This document shows positions 23,301 through 34,733 of a stretch of 64,000 nt of DNA, piece after piece. Every line of letters starts with the position of its first letter. The first letter of the stretch is position 1. A program made the position numbers and the translations under genes. Below the pieces are notes generated by a model. The model was given only the letters and a program-made list of their open reading frames with translations, did no database searches and was not told the DNA's origin. The stretch comes from Gossypium raimondii (taxonomy: Eukaryota > Streptophyta > Magnoliopsida > Malvales > Malvaceae): positions 46,285,733-46,349,732 of the forward strand of contig NC_068571.1 of assembly GCF_025698545.1 (NCBI RefSeq), given 5' to 3'.

Positions 23301-25102
23301 CAAAAAACAGGTAAAAGGAAGAATTAATCTTCAAGGAAGACAAAATAAACATAAATAAACTTTGCAGTAATTTTATCCGCGCCACTGCTAATTGCAGTTA
23401 GGCTTTGTACGCCATTGCTTTTCAAAAGCACTTTCGGAGCCATAAGCAATGCTAAATAAATAGCTTTTGAGGCCAAAAGTGCTTTTGAACCCAACACAAA
23501 AGCCAAAATTTATAGCTTTTAAGTTAGGAAAAAAAGCACTTTTGGAGTTAAATGACAATTTTAAGCCTTATTTATAATCCAATGTATCTTGTGTAATATT
23601 TATATTGGGTATACAATTATTTCCCATTTGAAATTTATTTCAAATATATAACATTATATATTTGTATTTGTAATGGTTATACATTAATATTTAAAATATA
23701 GTTTATATATTCAAATTAAATTTTATAAATAGTCAATATTAATCACTTAAAAGTATTTAAAAATTATATTTCAATTTCATATATCAAAATATTAATAATG
23801 AGTTACAACAAATTCCTTTTTTAATATTTTTACTGAAATATCATAATATTAATGAATTTGAACATCATTTAAATGCATTTTTTTTTTACCTTACAACATC
23901 ATGCCTAAGATGAATATTTTATTTCTCAAAAGCACTTTTTGACAGTAATAGCAACCTTTTCAAAAGCAATGCTAAACTAGCCATTAGTCCTAAAAGATTG
24001 ACACTAGAGTTTTTGCAACGCAGAACACACTACATAGCATGATAGCAGCAAGAAACTATATTCAGAAAATTAAGATTGATACATTACAGGGTTCAAACAT
24101 TGTGAAGAAGATTACCAAGCATTTCTGGGAGTGGAAAACTGCAGCAAACATCACAATTCAGCAAGAAGATATGAGACTGCAAAAACAAAAGCACACAACA
24201 CATATAACTTTGTCAAAGTAAAGTAAATATGGACAAACAAGGCAGATTACAGCCTGTGTATTTTTCTCTATGAAAGATATGCCTCTATGAAGGAAATAGG
24301 TTAGGATATAAACCGGATTATCTTCCATGATCAGATCTCTGAAGTTGTAAAGCCCACCAGCTGAACCATGTGGTTTGTCTTCCCTTAAGTATCTAATAAC
24401 AGCAAGAACAAAAAGGATTAACTCTAAGATGAAGCAACCATAAAGACATATCAATCCCCTCATGAGAATGTATAAATTTAAAGCAAGGATTTACCTGACT
24501 GGAACTCTTAGCTCAGTAGAGATTGATGAGACATACATAGCGAATTCACGCTCTTCATAGAAACCGACTAGATAGATCTGTGCTAGATTTGGAATCTACA
24601 GAAGAGATATTAATCTTAATACACACCAGAAACTATAAACCAAAAGAGCATTTTTCATATTCTGTTAGTATAGATCCAACATTGTACCCTTTTACAAGCA
24701 GAAATGGGGTGATGAACCATAGGTTGTCCAGCCAAAGGAAACAAAGGCTTTGGAATGTTCAATGACAATGGACGAAACCGAGTGCCTGCAATCCGCAAAT
24801 TCAAAGGGAATTTTAAAAATTGCATTACAATTCTCAGTCGAAGATCCCCAGCAAATAATTGAGAAAGAAAAAGATTCAATTTGACATCAAAGTCTGAACA
24901 TAAACGAAAAGAAAGAAAGACAAGATCACATCATTCGCTGCATACAAAACTCCATATCCGATCCAAATAATCCGAAACGGAATTGTAAACAAGCAAGGCA
25001 TAACATTGAAGATGACAAATTTCACCGTAAGATCAAGGCCATACCTTTCGTGGGTCCACCCACCATGATCACAGCAACCACTTTCTCATCTGATATCCCC
25101 AT
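20331..25102 (-). CDS. GDP-mannose pyrophosphorylase-like protein, KONJAC / GMPP-alpha type
   Basis: Exons on the minus strand: 25102-25045, 24785-24688, 24595-24495, 24392-24314, 24176-24116, 23291-23245, 23169-23077, 22969-22879, 22594-22546, 22005-21889, 21657-21510, 21188-21096, 20975-20907, 20561-20519, 20431-20331. They are in phase throughout and give 415 residues. The N-terminal nucleotidyltransferase fold opens [20 protein letters not shown], continues [15 protein letters not shown] and has FLLNCDVCC. From about residue 290 there is a left-handed beta-helix with hexapeptide repeats ([32 protein letters not shown]). Arabidopsis KONJAC proteins of this type stimulate the catalytic GDP-mannose pyrophosphorylase (VTC1) and so support glucomannan and ascorbate precursor supply; I infer the same role. 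Intron 13 has a GC donor. The ATG is the first in the conserved N-terminus. Confidence 0.93.
20562..20906 (-). other. GC-AG intron (intron 13 of the KONJAC-type gene)
   Basis: On the minus strand the exon ends GTTCAG and the intron starts gcaagttt. The acceptor is cattgcag before GCTGAAGG. The join gives SRVQAEGDY in frame. A GT donor in the same place does not exist. Confidence 0.85.
23401..23982. repeat. MITE in intron 5 of the KONJAC-type gene
   Basis: The left end reads ggctttgtacgccattgctt and the right end reads aaaagcaatgctaaactagcc, which are imperfect inverted copies. The interior has repeated 'aaaagcacttt' words near both ends. About 580 bp, AT-rich middle, no coding capacity. A hAT-derived or other MITE is possible. 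I could not find an exact target duplication, so the class is open. It explains why this intron is about 820 bp while most neighbouring introns are short. Confidence 0.6.
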
Positions 25103-28100
25103 CTTCAAATCAATAAAAGAAAACCCAGATCTCCAATAACAGCAATTGCCCTTATATAACAAAACTAAGACTACCCTTTCCTGAAAAGCTCACTAACAAA
25201 ACAAATTCACACCCAACACATGATCCGGATGAACAATTTCGATGAAAGTTCAGTAATCCGCTAACAACCAGATAAGCAAGGAGTAGCAGTGACTGAAATG
25301 TTTGAACCTTAAAAAGTTAGAAAAAGGAAAGAAAGAGCTGAATGTTGAGAGATACGATAATGTAAAAAAAAGGGAAGCAATTTTCTTGAAGATCCAGTAA
25401 AGTGTCGGATAAAAGGGTAGAATTTGGGATATGTGAAGACAAAGCTGAGACCACTCGCTTACGATAAGTAAGCTAAAAATATAAAAATGAGAATGAAAAC
25501 AGATCGATATATATAAAACTAAAAGGGCAAAGGAAGGAAGTTTCCTAGCCTTTTGCGCTTTGACAAGCTTAAGACATTTTCTGGTACTGAAAAGCTTATG
25601 AAAATGAAAATGAAAACAAATCCATATATCTGTTTCCGTGGCGTGTATGTATGTTGTGTTTGTTGACTATGATGATAAAAAGACTATCTATAACCAGCTT
25701 AGAAGCTATTACCGAAATATGCTTCATCTCTCCTTTATAATTTTTGTTTCATCAAAAAACATATATCATCAAATTCATACATTTTTAAACATAAAGAGTT
25801 AACTTCATTTTAAGACTTAATCTTAAATACTTTATCAAATCACTTTAGAATAAATGGAAAATTAACTTCATTTTGAGTGATTTAACCAAAAAAAAAGAAG
25901 ATTGACAAATTCGAAAATTAAAAAAGTGAAAAATAGATGTAAAGCTAAAATGAAATTTTCTCACTGCTTCTACACTTAAATCTAAAGATTAGTACAATAG
26001 GAAATAACAATCTCCCTTTTATTAATAAATTCACGAATTTCCCATCACAAATAAATTCATTGAAGTTAGGGTAGAACATGTTCTACATCCTTTTCCCTCT
26101 TCGACCAAATGATTGTTGAGTTTTGTATTTAATAGTATCATACCATGCATATACAGTGACCATTACCATTGCCCTTGAATAAGGTTTTTAAGTTCTAATA
26201 TCTCATCCCAATTTTTTCTAACCAATCCCATAAAATACATGCATAAAAGCCATACAATTTCAACAAATTTTCACACCCACTGTTCTTTTAATAAAAGCCA
26301 GCCATAAACCTAAACTTGTGTCCCTGTTAAGTAAAGATGAATAGAAGAAAGAACCGTCTTCATGAAGTATTTAATTTAGTTTCACTCTTTACCGTCTTAA
26401 TGTTCAATAAACCCCAAAACATTAGTTTTTTAAAAAAGAATTATGCACAAACCTAAAAACACCATTTCATATATCCTTGATTTCAAGATAAATCAATTCG
26501 TTTATAATTATTATCATCAACATTTGTGGATAATCCAAAGAGCTTGTTGACCATTATGCCTCCTCCACGTTTTTGCATAAAGTTCTTCTACAATTTTAAT
26601 ATTGAAATCAATAAAAGACTTATTGGTGTAATTTTTTTTTTCTTTTTACTTTTGTTAAACAACGATCGCACCTTTTTCCCTCAAATTTCTAATAGCCACT
26701 CTTCACCAAAGTTCATCTTTGATCTTTTGAAGAGTTTTCACTTTCTTTATGTATTCCGCTAATTTCATGGATGTTACATTTATTTTCATTCTCTAAGGAT
26801 TTGATCATAACCTAGTTGCACCAATTTACAAAGAATTTAGACCGTCTTAATTTAAAAAACCTATGAATTGTCTCGATCTAATGTTGATGCACTAAGCTCC
26901 TTCATCCTTAGTGGCCATTTTCACTTACCAATATTTCTTGATAGCTACCTCTACATGGATCACCAACATCTGCTCCTTTATGGCTACATACCTAATTGCT
27001 AAATACTATGCTCCCTTTCTCCATTAGTATGTCTGACATTTAAAATCCCTTAAGTCAATTCATTAGAACCAGTTAATTTAAATCCACCCTATGTTCTCTT
27101 TCACCTTCTCCACCTCTAATATGAACTTGTTTCTTTATCTTTCCTACTTTCTTTCTCCGATCATTAGAGCCACTTGATTCAATGCTAGATGACACGAGAC
27201 ATGGATTGATTAGAATCATTTTCCAAACAAAAACAATGAATTAAAGATATCATTGCATTATAAAACTCTAATATGGAATTTTCTGTAATTGAGTATCAAA
27301 ATCTCCTTAATACAACTTAACTAAATAATTAAAAGCTTTGTAGTAATTTTACTGTAATCGTAACTTTTCATGAGTGAATCTTCCATTGATACTACCTTTC
27401 CCCTGGAACAACAATGTTTTAAATTATTATCATATTCTAGCTATGAAGAGAGACTTCCATCACCATTACCTAGTAATCTAAATATCATATAATCTAAATA
27501 TCATATAATCTAGACATGGCCCTGGTTCCGCCTCTTTAAACCAACTCAATATCCAATCTCATCCCCGCTTAAGGAACATTTTTTCATCCTATCCACTTGA
27601 AACTCAATAAAAAAGTTTTTTTTCCCTAAGATTCTCTTTATAGTGATTCCTTTCAATTTATTCTCTTTAAACTTATTTATCAAGTTGCTAACTTTTAAAA
27701 ATTTTATTGTAGTAGCAATCAAACATATTTCTCTGAACTATTTATGTAAAACCTTAAAATTTTTGGTTCTTTAATGGCAATGTCCCGATGACATGCATAA
27801 TAGTATTCCTTAGAAATTGGAATGAATTCATTAAATAATTTCTTTTAAAGGAATTAATTAGATATTTGGGAAAGGAAATTGTAAAGATCTATGTGAGTTC
27901 AAAATTTTGGAAACGGGGTTAAGTTGAGATTTGGAGAAAATATAAGGATTAAAGTGTAAATTGACCATTACGAAGAAAGAGTAGTTCAATAATCATCTTG
28001 AGTGAAGAGGCATGGAAAAATATATTGGCATGAAGAATTGAGAATCAAGGAATAGACTAAATTGAATGAAAGTGAAAAGTATAGGGACTAAAGCATAATT

Positions 28101-28440
28101 TTTGCATAAAGAGAATTTTAGTGATAAATTGAATGTAAGGTTTATTAAAGGGGTATTCTAGACTTTTCTCTATTAGAAATCTAAAATGAGAAAATATGTT
28201 GGGCACATGGGTAAGTCAGTAGCCATAGATTTTAATAGGAATAGCAAAAGAGATATTAGCACAATGCATGACAAAGGCTTTCATTCAATAATATAGCAAT
28301 GTAATAATACAATGGATACCAATGAGTGTGACATAAGGGAGGTGATCATGACATATTAGTACAAAACAAATTTCAAATAAAAGCACAAAATATGTCATGG
28401 AAAAGGTATCTAAAAATATAACATGTTAATGTAAGATACC
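25103..28440. other. Upstream region of the KONJAC-type gene and gene-free AT-rich DNA
   Basis: The first few hundred bases should hold the minus-strand gene's 5' leader and promoter; a TATA-like run (tatatataa) lies at about 25509. From about 25700 to 28440 I see no host exon and no clear transposon protein on either strand. Positions about 27780-28240 resemble LTR-type non-coding sequence (ggattaaagtgtaaattgacc), without proof. Confidence 0.4.
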
Positions 28441-28680
28441 AATTTAATGAGTTTTAAGTCCTAAGTTTGACTAAATCTAATCCTAAGCTCTTAACTTAAG
28501 TCTAATCCTAAGTTTTAAACTTAAGTCTAATTCTAGTTTTATGTCTAATCCTAAACCTAGTTCTAAGATTAGTCCTAAGTTTAACATAATCTTAACCCTA
28601 GCTCTAAAACTAATTCTAAACTTATAGCATAATTCTAATCTTAAGTCTAACCCTAAGACTCTATACAAATTCTAAAGTAA
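28441..28680. repeat. Degenerate (C)CTAA-rich minisatellite
   Basis: The stretch repeats variants of taagtctaatcctaagtttt about ten times, with irregular spacing around 20 bases. Words such as cctaa and aaccctag recall plant telomere sequence (CCCTAAA) but no two perfect telomere units occur in a row. The Leu-rich reading frame on the minus strand is a by-product of the repeat. Confidence 0.65.
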
Positions 28681-29680
28681 GGATAATTAAGTTTCGACTC
28701 CTCGTCTATTAATTACAATGTTATTTAGTCATGGAGTCATAAAACTACCATAACTAAACTCTCTCTTATTAATATCATTATGAAAGGAACTTAATATATG
28801 TTTGTCCAATGACCTTATCATATATGTGTTGCCCTCATAGGATATCTTTAATCTTTTAGGTTAAATTTGTTATCTCAATATAATTTTATTTTATCTCATA
28901 GTAACCACTACATCTTCCTTCATGAAAAAGTCAATTACTAGTACACAGTAAATAAATCATTCGTCCCAAAAAAATGATCTGTGACCACGTTACTTTTCCA
29001 TATCAACCATACAATATTTATGAGAGGATATTTTTTTCCTTTTATTGGGCTATGAATTCCACTATTGTAAGTAAATATATGCCATATATAAGTTTTATGC
29101 CAAACATGTCAGCTTTTAGCTTTATTACCAATTGAACTCAGACTTTCAGTATATCAAAGTATATGAGCTGCATACACATAGTCGAGATTGATGTAAGTCG
29201 CAATATGAATGTCACAAGTTAATAAATATCTAAACAAATCTAGTATATATTCAACTTGGATATTGTTTGATGTATTGTTAGTCCAGACAATCACACCTAT
29301 GCCTATTTTTTAGGAGTCATCTGCTCTGATACCAATACAAGGTACCTCATTAATTGGATTTGATGGACGACATAATAGTCATTTGAATCAATTTGTTCAA
29401 TTTTGATTTTAAGATTATGTACCATTTAAATTACCCACTAATATAAGTTGTCTTCTTGCATCATGATCCGACCACATGATGTAACTTAATATTAGTTAAA
29501 CGTTAGGTAATCAGTGACCTAATATTTGCTTATACATTTTGGTTTTCGTGCAAAAAACATTGAGGAAACATACAAAAGATAATAATATAAATGGTGGAAT
29601 TTTATAAACCAAATTGTTCAAAAAATTACAAGCATTCATGACAAAATAACTACATTAAGAGCACTATATCCCAACAGTCT
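28681..29680 (-). repeat. Non-coding LTR-type sequence with a primer-binding-like site
   Basis: On the minus strand, 29335-29321 reads TTGGTATCAGAGCAG, the common plant retrotransposon primer-binding motif for initiator Met-tRNA. The sequence just before it in minus orientation (about 29680-29340) lies directly downstream of the copia RNase H remnant and is probably its LTR. The sequence after it (29320-28681) has no protein coding and may be the leader of an adjacent element. Limits are approximate. Confidence 0.45.
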
Positions 29681-29689
29681 CCCATTTGC

Positions 29690-32345
29690 CCTAGTGAAGT
29701 AGGTGAGCTACATTTTACTTACTCATACCCTTTACACGTTTCTCAAAATTTTTAGCCACTAAAGTCTTGGTAAATGGATCCACAAGGTTTCTCTTAGATG
29801 TGACTTTAACTACATCCACTATTTTATCTGTCATTGTCTCTTATATAATATGATATTTTCGATCAATATGTTTTGTCTGTTTATGATTTTTAGTTTCCTT
29901 GATGTTAGCTATTGTCACATTGTTACTGCAATATAGTGTGATAGCTTTTTCCATATCAGTTATAACTTTGAGATCTGTTAAGAACTTTCAAAGCCAGATT
30001 GCTTCTTTTGTAGCCTCAGAAACAGCCTCATATTTGACCTCCATCATGGAATCAATATTACAACTCTACTTGACACTTCTCCATAGTATGACTCCATTGC
30101 TTAGGACAAAAACACAATCTGATGTCAATTTCCTTAAATGCTTATACGTATGGTAGTCAAAATCCGTATATCTAATATGAGTTAAATCTCTTTTCAAATA
30201 TATAAGCATATAATCTCTTATTCTCTGTAAATACTTAAGTATATGTTTAACTGTTTGTCAATGTCTTGAACCAAGATTCGCCTGATATCAACCTACCAAA
30301 CCTACTTCAAAATAAATATCTAGATATGTGCATAATATAACATACACGAGACTTCCTATTGCCAAAATATAAGGAACCTTTCTCATATGCTCTTTTTTTT
30401 TATTGTCATAGGATAATCCTCCAAAGAGGGATGAAAGCCCGATATAGAAGGTGTATATGTTAGAGTATGCCCAAAGACCAATCATGAGATAATTATAATC
30501 ACATACTCATTTTACCTTGTTTGTTAATATAAAACATTGCCATTGTTATTTCAGTTTTATTTTTTTTTGTGTAAATAAAATGATTAATATTAAATTTTTG
30601 ATAATAATATGATTATTCTTAAAAGGTCTTTAGTCAAGTATTACTGTGGGCTTGGACAATAATAATACATTGAGACTAATGTGTAGTTGATTGATGACAA
30701 AGTATTGTCATTGACATAGGAATGTCAAAATTAATACATGAGTATGTGTTAGAGAACAACATACTGGACTGACCTGCTATGAGTATGTTTATTGGATTAT
30801 TATGTAATAATGACAACATTACTATGTATATGATCCTCAGACTTGAGATTATCATTGTCCCAGTATCGTGAGTCGTATATTTTGTTACAGCCAAACATCT
30901 ATTATAATAGGTTGTACTATAAAGACTGATGTTGGGTATGTCACAATCTATGTAGTGGGATATGATTGATGAAAATAGGATTTGTCCCTCCTACATAATG
31001 AGAGTAATATCTTAAGCTACTTGATAGAGTGAGACTAGAAATGAATGGTCATACTCAAATAAGTTGATATGAGATACTACACTTATTTGTTTATTGTAGT
31101 CTACTCAGAATATTAAGAAATATGAGATCGGACTATACAAGTGTGACTATTTCATGATTTGTGCCCAATCTAGATATAAAGGATAAAAAGATATAATAAA
31201 TGAAAAATTACAGAAAGGTTCTACTGAATCACGACTTTTTATAACTTGTGTAACAATAATGTATTGCTAGATGTCACTCATTGCTTGTAACATTAAAAAT
31301 GTTTTAGTATTACTACTAATATACAAGAGCCTATAGGGTCACACCCTATGGTTGAAGCGAATAGAATCGAAACATAGTTGATATTGTGTTTAGTTGTCAC
31401 ATGAATTAAAATAGTTATTGAATTAATTTAATTTGACAGTTAAATATTAAACACATTATATGCACAAACTTGTTGTACATGAATAGAGAACATAATTAAA
31501 ATTAATATATGAATTTGATTCAGTTAAAATATTAATTGAATATAGTTTCTTGAAACTATTAAAATAAATAGTTGTAATAATAATTTCGATCAAATATAAA
31601 AAAATATGGAAGTTAATATTCTATTGGAAAAAATATTTTATTATTTTCCATATGTTTCTCTAAAAGGAATTTTTATTATTATTATGTGATATTGAAGAAA
31701 TTGAATAATATCCCGTATAATGTGTATGTTATCAAAGAAAAAGAAAAAGAGGGTCTAGCAACCAATTTTTAATTATTCTCTTTGAAAGGTTCAAGAGAGT
31801 TTTTGTTGTTCGTTCTTTTGACTAGGTGGACTATGTAGAGGCCGAGACAGTTTTGTTGCGGCTTGGGATCGGTATTGCGTAGGGGATCAGATCGAAAAAG
31901 TATATCTTCAACTTTGTTTCAACCCGATTCGTTCATCATACTTGGATCCATGGTTGTTGATCGTCGAAATTTTTTTTCCGTTGCACCACAGGGCGTAGTG
32001 GCATTCCAACAACCATTCCTTAAATCGACAATAGCAAAATGTTCTAATATCTTGTCTATGTATGAAACTTGCCATAAATGTATTACTTTGTTCTTTAGAC
32101 CTTAAGTATTCAAATTCCTAAAACATAGTTGGCTTTACCCATATCCTTAACACTAAACAGTTGAGTTAACCATAATTTAACTAATCAGAACATCCCTACA
32201 TCATTCCAAATGAGTAGAATGTCATCGGTATAGAGAACCAAAAAAACTATCTTTCCACCCACAATACATTTGTAAATATAAGATTCATCAACATTTTGCT
32301 CAAATCCAAAAGCTCTGATCAAGCTTGCCTGAAGATAACAATGAT
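29690..32345 (-). pseudogene. Ty1/copia reverse transcriptase and RNase H, decayed and interrupted
   Basis: Minus-strand reading from 32340 gives SYIYKCIVGGKIVFLVLYTD then DILLIWND, the copia RT 'YVDDILL' core, and later LFSVKDMGKANYVLGI. The copy is then broken by a 1.55-kb LTR (30458-32011). It resumes at 30457 with RKVPYILAIGSLVYVILCTY, then HILKYLQRIRDYM, and runs into RNase H: RYTDFDY, VILWRS, VKYEAVSEATKEAIWL, LYCSNN, KHIDRKYH and DPFTKTLVAKNF. Several in-frame stops show that it is dead. The order and motifs place it in the copia pol 3' end. Confidence 0.85.
30458..32011 (+). mobile_element. Solo LTR (copia-type) inserted into the older copia element
   Basis: The insert begins TGTTAGAGTATGCCC and ends GGCATTCCAACA, the TG...CA form of an LTR with TGTTRG/CCAACA ends. 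About 1554 bp, with no internal protein. It splits the minus-strand RT reading on either side, so it is younger than that copy. The flanking five bases (gtata and accat) do not match, so the duplication has decayed or the element arose by recombination. Orientation plus. Confidence 0.65.
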
Positions 32346-32760
32346 AACTTTTTAGTGTTTAATTCATGTTTTAAATTTGATTTGATAGAAATTCATAATT
32401 AGCTAATACTATTAATAATTAACTTTAATAAAATCAACCCTAAAACCCAAATTAAATCACACCTATCGGACTTATTTGACAAATTAAACAAAAATTTAAT
32501 AAATTCATAGTTAACATTAAATTTCTATTAACAAAATCATGAAAAATTCAAATATAATAATATTAGCGTTAACTTTCATCAAATAAACCTTAAAATTCAA
32601 ATGAAACACTAGAAATTTAACACCATTACCTTTGGGTACCAAAATATATAACTTTTATTAAATACAAGTGCAATATTGGATTAAAAATAACACAAGTATC
32701 ACATTAAAAGTCAAATTCAAGTACCAAATGATATATTAATCCATATTAAAATGCTTAATA
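32330..32760. repeat. Large imperfect palindrome (MITE-like), copy B
   Basis: The left arm reads atgataactttttagtgttta and the right arm carries the inverse (aacaccattacctttggg). The outer right flank (aataacacaagtatcacatt, caagtaccaaatgat) is the reverse complement of the left part of the repeat at 9415-9875. Same family, opposite orientation. Confidence 0.6.
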
Positions 32761-34733
32761 CGCTAAGGTTTGTTGCATTATATGGTATTTATGTATTTTA
32801 AAATTAAAATAGTTGGGTATCTGAAAAAAAGTAGGGTAAACTACATTAGTAGTCTCCAACTATGTTTTTTTTCTTTTTTGGCCACCCAACTATGAAAAGT
32901 TACAAAATGGTCACCCAACTATTCAATTTTGTCACCCAACTATGAAAAATTAAAATAGTACTACTACAGGTGAGATCTGAGTGTTTGGGGTAGCAGGTGG
33001 CATGTTGTAGCAATGGCAGGATCATACAAATGAGTGGATAGAGGGATGTTGAGGGAGGCCATGAGTTATGTGAAGGCTTTAAGTGGGGTAATAGTTGGGT
33101 GGTTCGTCATCTGAGTGATGGAAAGAAGTTTTTGGTTCGAAGGAAACTCAATATTGGCAAGATCCTTGCCATTCCCTAAGAGGAGTTGGCAAGATTACCG
33201 GACATGGCAGGGTTAAAGGAGTTGAGAGTTGTATCTTTTTGAATCTGAGACATTTTTGGTCCATGTTCATCGCACCAATTGTTGATACAAAGTCCAACAA
33301 GAGATGAGACAATGGTGGCTCTATGTAGGTCAATTCACCTAAAGAGGCGAAAAGCTGAACAAGAACAAGAGGGCAGGTTGACTAAGAACGAGAGTAAAAA
33401 GATCTCTTCAAAGTAACTTTAGGGTTTCAAAAGGCCGATCTTTTCTTTATTGTTGGAAGAGTATTTATAAGAGAGGTCCTATTGTCCACTGATATGACGT
33501 GGCAAGATAAATATTTAGTCCTACCAAATGCATACATGATATTTATAGGTGTAAAGGACATATATCGTGGGGCCCATTTTGTTATGTACTCAATCAGTAC
33601 GAGGTAGTTATGCCTAAATAAACTCTTTATTACATTGAGAGCATGTTCACACTTGAGGAGTGTTCACACTTGAAAGTGGGCGGTTTTAGTATCACAAGGG
33701 TACCTCTCCCTAAGTATGGGCGGGTGGCCAACCAAGATATTGTCTTAGGTGGAGTCAAAAGGGAAGTCAACGCCTTCTGTCTTGCCGACACGTGTCCAAG
33801 TAGTGAAAGGGTATAACAATTTAAAATTTCAATTAGATATTAATTTGTTTACATGTTAAAGACATGCATAGTAGGAATGTGGATTCAATTATTTTGTTAA
33901 AATAATTTAACAATATTGTTTTAAGTGAACTAAGTTGTTAATAATTAAAGTTAAAATATGTACTTTGATTAAATCAAAAGTTTATTCCTATTTGAAAGTT
34001 GAGGTTAAGTTTAAAGATTTGTTATGTAACTTACTTAATATACACGGCACTTATTGTTGCTAAATAAAAATTGCAAGTTAAAATCTCTAGTAGTAAGTTT
34101 GTTTGGTTTTTTCTATCTTTAATTTTTGTCTCATATGGGAAAAACTTATACTTTTGCTATATGTTTTTTTTAATTTTTAATAATTAAAGCAAAAATTAAA
34201 AGAGTATGTGTTAAATTAATAACCGTTGTAAAGGTTGAGGGCTAAACTTATGATTATACCTAATTTTTAACAAAGTTAATGAGCAAATCGGAAATTAGGA
34301 CCAATTTTAAGCAAATCAAAGTAGAGGACTAAATCCACACAAATCAATAAGTATAGGGACTATCCTCAAAATGTAACCATTTAAAATAAGATATTACTAA
34401 TTGTTGCTCGAAAAAAAACATTTTTAAAGAAAAATTAATTTGAAGAAAAACATTGTTTCTAGAAAAGATTTTACATCATTAATTTTTCAATCTTCCTAAT
34501 TTCCTAATTTGCAAACATATTAGATGTTTCCAGCAACTGATTTAAGAAAATATGATATATTTGTACCCACAAAAACCTATATGATATATAAAATGATATG
34601 ATATTTTTATGAAAAAATTAAAAGAAATTATATTTATATAAAAGCATAAAATCACACAAACCTAAGAGATAAAGAGAAAGAAATAATTAACCAAAAAAAG
34701 AAGAAAAAAAAACTATTTGGTCCTAAAGGAAAC
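32761..34733. other. Gene-free DNA upstream of the UPF0426-type gene
   Basis: Positions 32830-32960 contain three spaced copies of cacccaactatgaaaa-like words, a common non-autonomous repeat motif. Positions about 32970-33830 are less AT-rich and look like an old transposable element, but I found no diagnostic protein. The last 300 bp should include the promoter of the following gene. Confidence 0.4.

Noticed and set aside
26526-26762. 78-residue plus-strand reading frame in the gene-free region
   Set aside because: Phe-rich AT-driven sequence without family resemblance or splice context.
28483-28668. Leu-rich minus-strand reading frame
   Set aside because: It is the translation of a degenerate taagtctaat repeat, not a protein.
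28441-28680. True interstitial telomere
   Set aside because: No perfect CCCTAAA units in tandem; only cctaa-like words in an irregular 20-base repeat.
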